6,250 nt of DNA from Ruminococcaceae bacterium UBA4958. GTDB taxonomy: Bacteria > Bacillota > Clostridia > Oscillospirales > Acutalibacteraceae. Where the stretch lies: NCBI GenBank assembly GCA_002397355.1, contig DHAI01000020.1, forward strand, positions 5,244 to 11,493, read 5' to 3'. This document shows, piece after piece, positions 1 to 4,963 of the stretch. Every line of letters starts with the position of its first letter. Positions within the stretch are counted from its first letter, which is position 1. Below the pieces are notes generated by a model. It saw nothing but the letters and a program-made list of their open reading frames with translations, was not told the origin of the DNA and ran no database searches. The position numbers and the translations under genes are program-made.

Positions 1-266
1 GAAAAAGTACGCGGGAAACCGTCGCCGATTCCGACGCCGACGATATTGCTTTTCAGCCACTGCCAAGCGTTCTCCGGCGCAAGATTTTCCCGGTTGTACC
101 AGCCGAGCACGCCAAGCGCGCAAAGCGCGAGAATCAGGGCAACGCGGTAAATCCAGCGCGGCACGCGATGCTCCCGGAACCCTTCGCGGGGACGTTTTTC
201 CTCCGGAACGAGGTGCTTCCCCACCTCGACCGGCATCGTGTCGAAGCGGTGTTCCCTGCTATTCAT
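1..266 (-). CDS. DUF5711-like membrane-anchored protein, N-terminal part (runs off left edge)
   Basis: The first 88 codons of a gene that continues past the left edge. The ATG at 266-264 lies inside the end of truA, overlapping it by 8 bases, and is preceded by AAGGTG at 281-276 with 9-base spacing. The protein begins with a charged cytoplasmic-type segment (residues 1-37, many Arg/Glu/Lys), followed by one hydrophobic helix at about residues 38-57 with no signal-peptidase-type site, so it is probably a type II membrane anchor. After the helix comes NRENLAPENAWQWL and then a glycine-rich stretch GVGIGDGFP (residues 77-85). From memory, the arrangement of a single N-terminal helix, a 'NLxPENxxxW' segment and G-x-G-x-GFP resembles Clostridial DUF5711 proteins, whose extracellular part is predicted to form a beta-propeller. 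Their function is unknown. The family assignment is a recognition call on a fragment; the reading frame and membrane helix are directly visible. Confidence 0.72.
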   Translation of the reverse strand, partial: MNSREHRFDTMPVEVGKHLVPEEKRPREGFREHRVPRWIYRVALILALCALGVLGWYNRENLAPENAWQWLKSNIVGVGIGDGFPRTF

Positions 267-1017
267 TGAACGTCACACCTTCATAAAAGACCTTTTGCAG
301 GAAAAGCCCCTGCGGGGGCGCGGTCGGTCCCGCCGCCGCACGGCTTTTCGCCAGAAGAATGCGCTCGATATCGGCAGGCTCCAGTTTCCCCTGGGCAACG
401 CGCAGCATGGTCCCCACCATGATGCGGACCATATGGTACAGGAAACCGTCCGCCGACACGGTAAAGACGACGAGGTCACCTTCCCGGTTCCAGTCGGCAC
501 GGGTGACCTCTCGCGTCATATTCCCCGGTCTGCGGCCGTCTTCCGCACAGAAAGACGTGAAGTCGTGACTGCCGCGGAAATAAGAAGCCGCATCGTTCAG
601 GCGGCGGAGATCCAGCGGATACCAATAGTGCAGAACACGGTTGCGCAGGAACGGGTCCCGAACCCTGCCGTTCCAGATCCGGTAGGCGTACTCCTTTCCC
701 GCGCAGGAATATCTCGCGTGAAAGTCGGGAGGAGCCTCGCGGCAGGAGAGCACCGCAATGTCATCCGGAAGAAAATGGTTTAGCGCGCCGACCAGGCGGC
801 CGCACGGGATCGTCCGTTCCGTGCGGAAGCTGACGCAAAATTCGAGCGCATGCACAAAGGAATCCGTGCGGCTGCAGCCTTTCAGATCCGGACGCTCGCC
901 GAGGACTTTTTCCAGCGCCTGCTGAAAAACCTGCTGGACCGTCACGGCGTTCTGCTGGACCTGCCAGCCGTGGTAATTCGTTCCGTCGTATCGAATGACA
1001 AGCAGCAGATTGCGCAT
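259..1017 (-). CDS. truA: tRNA pseudouridine synthase A (TruA)
   Basis: TruA converts uridine to pseudouridine at positions 38-40 of the tRNA anticodon arm. At 252 residues it is close to family length (about 245-270). Visible family marks are the N-terminal strand IRYDGTNYHGWQ (residues 8-19), the catalytic motif GCSRTD with Asp52, the active-site Tyr in KEYAYRI (Tyr110), and the C-terminal DGFLYHMVRIMVGT (190-203) with Arg198. The frame extends to a TTG at 1047, but the ATG at 1017 is the better start. It has GGAAAGGGG 7 bases upstream and begins MRNLLLVIRYDG, as TruA proteins do; the TTG would overlap ecfT and lacks a site. The gene follows ecfT after 26 bases, the common Firmicutes order. 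One oddity is that the usual TDAGVHA segment reads TDSFVHA, with Phe54 in place of the normally invariant Gly. The catalytic residues are intact, so I expect an active enzyme. Confidence 0.95.
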   Translation of the reverse strand: MRNLLLVIRYDGTNYHGWQVQQNAVTVQQVFQQALEKVLGERPDLKGCSRTDSFVHALEFCVSFRTERTIPCGRLVGALNHFLPDDIAVLSCREAPPDFHARYSCAGKEYAYRIWNGRVRDPFLRNRVLHYWYPLDLRRLNDAASYFRGSHDFTSFCAEDGRRPGNMTREVTRADWNREGDLVVFTVSADGFLYHMVRIMVGTMLRVAQGKLEPADIERILLAKSRAAAGPTAPPQGLFLQKVFYEGVTFNE

Positions 1018-1024
1018 CGGCGTT

Positions 1025-1033
1025 CCCCTTTCC
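1025..1033 (-). promoter_or_regulatory. Ribosome binding site of truA
   Basis: GGAAAGGGG on the minus strand sits 7 bases before the ATG at 1017-1015, in the short gap between ecfT and truA. It decides the start in favour of the ATG over the TTG at 1047. Confidence 0.75.
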
Positions 1034-1043
1034 ACTTGGAATC

Positions 1044-1868
1044 TCAATGAAACGAAGCCGGGAAAAGCACCCGGCAGAAAACGACGCCGGCGCAGAAAAC
1101 CGCGGAGCAGACGACCGCTCCCGCATCCAGCCTCGTCATGTGCGGCTGTTTCATCTTCGTGCGCCCCTCACCGCCGTGATAGCAGCGGCATTCCATCGCC
1201 ATGGCGAGGTCGTAAGCGCGCCGGAAGGAAGAAACGAACAGCGGGATCAGGATCGGGATGAGCGAGTGGATCCGCTGCATCACGCCGCCGCTTTCCATAT
1301 CGGCGCCCCGCGCTTTCTGCGCGCTCATGATCGTATCTGTTTCCTCAAGCAGTGTCGGAACGAAGCGGAGGGCGATCGTCATCATCATCGCGATCTCGTG
1401 GACCTTTACATGGAAGACCTCCAGCGGTTTCATGATGCGCTCCAGCGCGTCGGTCAGCTCGGTCGGCGTCGTGGTGAAAGTAAGGACTGAGCTGAAAAGG
1501 ATCAGGCAGACGATCCTCGCGGAGATGAACACCGCGTTGAAAATGCCGCCGTCCGTAATCTGCATCACGGGGAAAAACGGGCAGCGCCAGACCACGTTTC
1601 CGGTGCCGTAAAAAAGATTTAGCACACCTGCGAACAGAATGATAAACAGGATGGCTTTCAGGCTTTTGAAATACTGGCCGAGAGGGACGCCGGAACCGAT
1701 CAGCACGGCAAACATCAGCGCCGCCATCAGCAGAAGGCCCTGAAAATTCGACGCGATGAACAAAAAGACAATGAACGCGAACGTCAGCGCGATTTTCACG
1801 CGCGGGTCCAAACGGTGAATCACCGATTTGCCCGGGATATACTGCCCGAGCGTAATGTCACGAATCAC
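1044..1868 (-). CDS. ecfT: Energy-coupling factor transporter transmembrane protein EcfT
   Basis: EcfT is the membrane scaffold that links the EcfA1/EcfA2 ATPases to a substrate-binding S component in ECF-type vitamin and micronutrient importers. The 274-residue protein opens with ITLGQYIPGKSVIHRLDPR, the typical Firmicutes EcfT start. It has several hydrophobic helices (roughly residues 25-40, 42-58, 70-88, 107-132 and 248-267). Two cytoplasmic coupling signatures are visible: KARGAD (Ala-Arg-Gly at 186-188) and AMECRCYHGGEGRT (Cys-Arg-Cys at 227-229, where the textbook motif is Ala-Arg-Gly). The frame could start at a GTG at 1877, but the GTG at 1868 has GGAAAGAGG at a proper 9-base distance and gives the expected N-terminus. 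It overlaps ecfA2 by 11 bases, implying translational coupling. No S component is encoded nearby, which fits a shared (group II) module. Confidence 0.95.
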   Translation of the reverse strand: MIRDITLGQYIPGKSVIHRLDPRVKIALTFAFIVFLFIASNFQGLLLMAALMFAVLIGSGVPLGQYFKSLKAILFIILFAGVLNLFYGTGNVVWRCPFFPVMQITDGGIFNAVFISARIVCLILFSSVLTFTTTPTELTDALERIMKPLEVFHVKVHEIAMMMTIALRFVPTLLEETDTIMSAQKARGADMESGGVMQRIHSLIPILIPLFVSSFRRAYDLAMAMECRCYHGGEGRTKMKQPHMTRLDAGAVVCSAVFCAGVVFCRVLFPASFH

Positions 1869-2727
1869 GGCGCGCACCCTCTTTCCGCAGCAGCGGGCGC
1901 AACTCTGCGACCGCCTGGTCGACCGTCAGCGCGGGACGGACCGGATAGCCCTTTTCCTTCAGCGCCAGCAGGATGCTGGTAATCTGGGGAACACGGAGGC
2001 CCATGGTCTCCAGTTCGCGGCCGCGGGCGAAAACGCGCTCCGTCGTGTCCAGCATCACGGCTTTTCCGCCGTTCATCACGAGCACGCGGTCGGCGCACCG
2101 CGCAATATCTTCCATGCTGTGGGAGACAAGCAGAACCGTATTGCCGCGTTTTTTCCGATAGTCCGAGATCTGGCTCAAAAGCATGTCGCGCCCCTGTGGG
2201 TCGAGACCGGCCGTCGGCTCGTCCAGGATCAGCACGTCGGGGTCCATTGCGATAACGCCCGCGATGGCCGCGCGCCTTTTCTGGCCCCCGGAAAGCTCGA
2301 ACGGGCTTTTCCCGAGCAGGTCTTCGGAAAGGCCGACGAAGCGGGCGGCTTTGCGCGCGCGTTCTTCGGACTGCTGCTTGTCCAACCCCATGTTGCCGGG
2401 TCCGAAGCAAATATCCTTCAAAACGGTTTCCTCAAAAAGCTGATGTTCCGGGTACTGGAACACCATGCCCACCTGAAAGCGCACGGAGCGGATCTTCTTC
2501 GGCTCCGCCCAGATGTCTTTCCCGTTCAGCAGGACGGTGCCGGAAGTGGGGCGGAGCAGCCCGTTCAGCGTTTGGATCAGAGTGGATTTTCCGGAACCGG
2601 TGTGGCCGATGATCCCGAGGAACTCCCCCCGCTTGATCCCGATGCTGACGTGGTCCACGGCGACTTTCTCAAACGGCGTTTTCACGCCGTAGGCGTAGGT
2701 CAGATTTTTTGTCTCAAGAACAAACAT
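1858..2727 (-). CDS. ecfA2: Energy-coupling factor transporter ATPase EcfA2
   Basis: This is one of two ATP-binding subunits that power ECF-type importers; it acts on the cytoplasmic face with EcfA1 and EcfT. The 289-residue protein holds a complete ABC ATPase: Walker [10 protein letters not shown] (41-49), Q-loop [14 protein letters not shown] (from 89, Gln91), signature LSGGQKRR (145-152), Walker [14 protein letters not shown] (165-177) and the H-loop His203 in VSHSMED. The '[12 protein letters not shown]' form of the Q-loop is characteristic of EcfA2, as opposed to the 'QNPDNQ' form of EcfA1. The C-terminal extension (about 240-289) is the usual EcfA dimerisation region. The ATG at 2727 overlaps the end of ecfA1 by 14 bases and is preceded by AGGGAG at 2739-2734, 6 bases away, so the two ATPases are probably made by coupled translation in equal amounts. 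Confidence 0.96.
   Translation of the reverse strand: MFVLETKNLTYAYGVKTPFEKVAVDHVSIGIKRGEFLGIIGHTGSGKSTLIQTLNGLLRPTSGTVLLNGKDIWAEPKKIRSVRFQVGMVFQYPEHQLFEETVLKDICFGPGNMGLDKQQSEERARKAARFVGLSEDLLGKSPFELSGGQKRRAAIAGVIAMDPDVLILDEPTAGLDPQGRDMLLSQISDYRKKRGNTVLLVSHSMEDIARCADRVLVMNGGKAVMLDTTERVFARGRELETMGLRVPQITSILLALKEKGYPVRPALTVDQAVAELRPLLRKEGARRDS
1878..1886 (-). promoter_or_regulatory. Ribosome binding site of ecfT (inside ecfA2)
   Basis: GGAAAGAGG on the minus strand lies within the last codons of ecfA2. It directly abuts the GTG at 1877, which makes that codon unlikely as a start, and stands 9 bases before the GTG at 1868, which supports the shorter EcfT. Confidence 0.65.
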
Positions 2728-3586
2728 GCCATTCTCCCTGTGAAGATTTCAGAAGCGGTTCCAGCGCCGAAACACATTCGTCGATATCCAGCACGCATTC
2801 CGGAAGGCGGAAACCTTCCTGCCGCAGGCGCCAGACAAGCTCCGTCGCCTGCGGCACGTCGAGCTGGTGGTCCTTGAGAAGCTGCACCCGGGAAAAGACC
2901 TGGCGCGGCGTCCCCTGCGTCAGAATCCTTCCGTCGTCCATCACGACGATCCGGTCGGCGCCCGCTGCTTCATCCATATAATGCGTAATCAGCACGATAG
3001 TAATGCCGTTTTCCCGGTTGAGCTTATGGATGGTATGAAGGACTTCATCGCGGCCCCTCGGGTCCAGCATTGCCGTAGGCTCGTCCAGCACGATGCAGTC
3101 CGGCTTCATCGCGATGATCCCGGCGATCGCGACGCGCTGCTTTTGCCCGCCGGAGAGCTTGTACGGCGCGTTCAGGCGGTAATCATACATCTCCACGGCT
3201 TTCAGGGCGTCGTCCACCCTGCGGCGGATTTCCGGCGGCGCGATGCCGAGGTTTTCCGGACCGAACGCCACGTCTTCCTCCACAATGCTCGCGACAAGCT
3301 GGTTGTCCGGGTTCTGAAGCACGAGTCCCACCCTGCGCCGGATCTCGATCTTCAGGTTTTCGTCCATCGTATCGAGGCCGTCCACATAAACCCTGCCGCC
3401 GCTTGGCAGAAGCATCGCGTTGAAGTGTTTGGCAAGCGTGGATTTCCCTGATCCATTATGCCCAAGAAGCGCCACGAATTCTCCTTTGCGAATGCCGAGG
3501 GAAACGTTGTGCAGAACCTCCAGCCCTTCTTCGTCCTCGTTCGCCTCATAAGCGAACGTGACGTTTTTTGCAGACAGATAATCCAT
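2714..3586 (-). CDS. ecfA1: Energy-coupling factor transporter ATPase EcfA1
   Basis: The other ATPase of the ECF module, pairing with EcfA2 to drive EcfT and an S component. The 290-residue protein has Walker [10 protein letters not shown] (42-50), Q-loop [21 protein letters not shown] (Gln91), signature LSGGQKQR (144-151), Walker [14 protein letters not shown] (164-176) and H-loop His202 in ITHYMDEA. The QNPDNQ loop and [13 protein letters not shown] segment mark it as EcfA1. Residues 16-21 (NEDEEG) form a short acidic insert between the first strands, as in several Clostridial EcfA1 proteins. The start at 3586 is well supported by GGAAGGA at 3600-3594 with 7-base spacing. The gene follows the SHOCT protein gene after 21 bases and overlaps ecfA2. 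All catalytic elements are present, so both ATP sites of the heterodimer should be functional. Confidence 0.96.
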   Translation of the reverse strand: MDYLSAKNVTFAYEANEDEEGLEVLHNVSLGIRKGEFVALLGHNGSGKSTLAKHFNAMLLPSGGRVYVDGLDTMDENLKIEIRRRVGLVLQNPDNQLVASIVEEDVAFGPENLGIAPPEIRRRVDDALKAVEMYDYRLNAPYKLSGGQKQRVAIAGIIAMKPDCIVLDEPTAMLDPRGRDEVLHTIHKLNRENGITIVLITHYMDEAAGADRIVVMDDGRILTQGTPRQVFSRVQLLKDHQLDVPQATELVWRLRQEGFRLPECVLDIDECVSALEPLLKSSQGEWHVCS

Positions 3587-3593
3587 CCGTAAA

Positions 3594-3600
3594 TCCTTCC
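3594..3600 (-). promoter_or_regulatory. Ribosome binding site of ecfA1
   Basis: GGAAGGA on the minus strand lies 7 bases before the ATG at 3586, in the 21-base gap after the SHOCT gene. I see no hairpin plus T-run in this gap, so transcription probably continues into ecfA1. Confidence 0.7.
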
Positions 3601-3607
3601 CGATTTT

Positions 3608-4054
3608 TCAGATCTTTTTCGCGTCTTTCCTGAGCGCCCCGATCCGTTCCCGGTACTCTTCGGCCGAAATAATGCCGCCCTCGCAAAGGCTCTTCAGCTG
3701 CTCCGACCGCTCCCTGAATTCGTTGGCGGAGGTACCGTACGCGGAGGTCCCTGAACCGTGAATCTGGGCGCTGTATGGGGATTCCTCTTTCTCATCCGGC
3801 GCTTTTGCCTGCTCCCGGAGCCGCTCTTCCGTCACGGCCTGCGACGCCCTGATTTGGTTTTCCGGCGGAAGATCGGCGGAAGATTTTTTTCTTCCGTTCT
3901 TCCGTGCCCTCGCGGCGATAAAAAGCAGAGCCGCGGCCGCAACGATAACGCCGGCCACTGCAGGCGTACCCCCGGCTTTACCGGCGATGTCTATGACGGT
4001 GAGAAAAAGGAACAGAAGCACTCCGGCGGCATAGCTTTTCGGATTCCGTTTCAC
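3608..4054 (-). CDS. Small membrane protein with C-terminal SHOCT motif, function unknown
   Basis: A 148-residue protein of unknown function. A basic N-terminus (MKRNPKSY) leads into two hydrophobic helices, about residues 8-24 and 31-49, separated by a short Gly-rich turn (AGKAGGTP). A basic stretch (RARKNGRKK) follows, which by the positive-inside rule puts the long C-terminal tail in the cytoplasm. The tail is polar and probably disordered (about 58-112, including GSGTSAYGTSA). It ends in a motif at about 117-143, EQLKSLCEGGIISAEEYRERIGALR, given here only for its pattern L-x-x-L-x-x-x-G-x-I-[ST]-x-E-E-[YF]: the SHOCT domain, a short terminal helix pair thought to mediate oligomerisation. 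The frame opens at a TTG at 4075, but the GTG at 4054 has GGAGG 6 bases upstream and is preferred. It sits 21 bases after the methyltransferase gene and 21 before ecfA1, so it is co-transcribed with the ECF genes; a functional link is unproven. Confidence 0.82.
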   Translation of the reverse strand: MKRNPKSYAAGVLLFLFLTVIDIAGKAGGTPAVAGVIVAAAALLFIAARARKNGRKKSSADLPPENQIRASQAVTEERLREQAKAPDEKEESPYSAQIHGSGTSAYGTSANEFRERSEQLKSLCEGGIISAEEYRERIGALRKDAKKI

Positions 4055-4060
4055 CACTGC

Positions 4061-4065
4061 CCTCC
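4061..4065 (-). promoter_or_regulatory. Ribosome binding site of the SHOCT-protein gene
   Basis: GGAGG on the minus strand is 6 bases before the GTG at 4054 and downstream of the competing TTG at 4075, so the shorter protein is favoured. A second GTG at 4057 is only 3 bases away and is less likely. Confidence 0.65.
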
Positions 4066-4075
4066 GCCTTTCCAA

Positions 4076-4945
4076 TCAATCGGCCTGCCAGACGGCAGTG
4101 CCGCCGCAGGGCAGCGCAAGGCCGGTCTCCGCCACCGGGAGGCCGATCTCGCCGGAAGAAACCCTTCCGCCGAATTTCCGGCCGACCAAAACGCCGAGCA
4201 AATACTCCATGACCGCCGGAGACAGCCCCGCCGTGTAGGAATTCAGCAGAAAGAAGAGCGGTTCCCGCGAAAGGATCGGCACGCAGCTCTCCACCAACTG
4301 GAACAGCTGCTGCTCCAGCTTCCAGACCTCCCCGCCCGGGCCGCGCCCGTAGGACGGCGGGTCCATGATAACGGCGTCGTAAGCGTTGCCGCGCCGCTGC
4401 TCGCGCAGGACGAACTTTTCGCAATCGTCCACGATCCAGCGCACCGGCTTTCCGGCCAAACCGGAAGCCTCCGCATTTTCCCGCGCCCAGGTAACCATCC
4501 CGTGCGAGGCGTCCACATGGCAGACCTGCGCGCCTGCGCTCAGGCAGGCAAGCGTAGCCGCTCCCGTATAGCCGAACAGGTTCAGCACTCTTACGGGGCG
4601 GCCGGCCCCCCTGATCTTCTCCATGGCGAAATCCCAGTTGACGGCCTGCTCCGGGAAGACACCCGTATGCTTGAAGCCCATCGTCTTCACGCGGAACGTC
4701 AGCCCGCCGTAATGGATTTTCCACACCGGAGGAACGGGCTTGCGCATCTCCCAGCGGCCGCCGCCGGAAGAGGAGCGCAGGTAGCGGGCGTCCGCCTCGC
4801 GCCAGAGCGGATTCTCTTTGGGCGTGTTCCAGATGATCTGCGGGTCCGGGCGGATCAGGCAGACCTCTCCCCAGCGCTCCAGGCGTTCGCCGGAGGATGC
4901 ATCGACCAGTTCGTATTCCTGTTTCTGCCATGTTGCGATTCTCAA
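4076..4945 (-). CDS. Class I SAM-dependent methyltransferase (RlmI/RlmK-like, COG1092 type)
   Basis: A 289-residue Rossmann-fold methyltransferase, probably acting on RNA, substrate unknown. The C-terminal two thirds carry the fold: FKHTGVFPEQ (91-100), matching the TG-x-x-x-x-Q region of the RlmI group; motif I VLNLFGYTGA (120-129) for SAM binding; acidic Asp145 at the end of strand 2 (CHVDAS); VDD at 172-174; and motif IV IMDPPSYG (193-200). The N-terminal ~80 residues are a short beta-rich segment (ERLERWGEVCLIRPDPQIIW), not the PUA domain of E. coli RlmI, and the protein is about 100 residues shorter than RlmI. The start is a TTG at 4945, preceded by GGAGAGAG at 4960-4953; no in-frame ATG exists near it and the N-terminus looks natural. 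It lies 18 bases after glmM. Fold assignment is firm; rRNA as substrate is inferred from family resemblance only. Confidence 0.88.
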   Translation of the reverse strand: MRIATWQKQEYELVDASSGERLERWGEVCLIRPDPQIIWNTPKENPLWREADARYLRSSSGGGRWEMRKPVPPVWKIHYGGLTFRVKTMGFKHTGVFPEQAVNWDFAMEKIRGAGRPVRVLNLFGYTGAATLACLSAGAQVCHVDASHGMVTWARENAEASGLAGKPVRWIVDDCEKFVLREQRRGNAYDAVIMDPPSYGRGPGGEVWKLEQQLFQLVESCVPILSREPLFFLLNSYTAGLSPAVMEYLLGVLVGRKFGGRVSSGEIGLPVAETGLALPCGGTAVWQAD

Positions 4946-4952
4946 ATCCGTT

Positions 4953-4960
4953 CTCTCTCC
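4953..4960 (-). promoter_or_regulatory. Ribosome binding site of the methyltransferase gene
   Basis: GGAGAGAG on the minus strand lies between the glmM stop (4966-4964) and the TTG at 4945, 7 bases from its last G. It supports a TTG start for the methyltransferase; the 18-base gap has no terminator-like hairpin. Confidence 0.6.
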
Positions 4961-4963
4961 CGC

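Noticed and set aside
238..783. Plus-strand open frame of 181 codons antisense to truA
   Set aside because: In codon register with truA and rich in Arg; the conserved TruA motifs on the other strand account for this sequence.
1828..2877. Plus-strand open frame of 349 codons antisense to ecfA2
   Set aside because: Same explanation: it is in codon register with ecfA2, so it is a shadow of GC-rich codon use. Its composition (rich in His, Arg, Ala, Gln) resembles no protein family.
2867..3451. Plus-strand open frame of 194 codons antisense to ecfA1
   Set aside because: In codon register with ecfA1, whose Walker and signature motifs are intact; no independent coding evidence.
3587..3607. Possible terminator or promoter between the SHOCT gene and ecfA1
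   Set aside because: The gap is only 21 bases, contains the ecfA1 ribosome binding site and shows no inverted repeat followed by a T-run.
3978..4931. Minus-strand open frame of 317 codons overlapping the methyltransferase in another frame
   Set aside because: Arg/Gly/Ala-rich out-of-frame translation; the methyltransferase frame carries all motif residues and the ribosome binding site.
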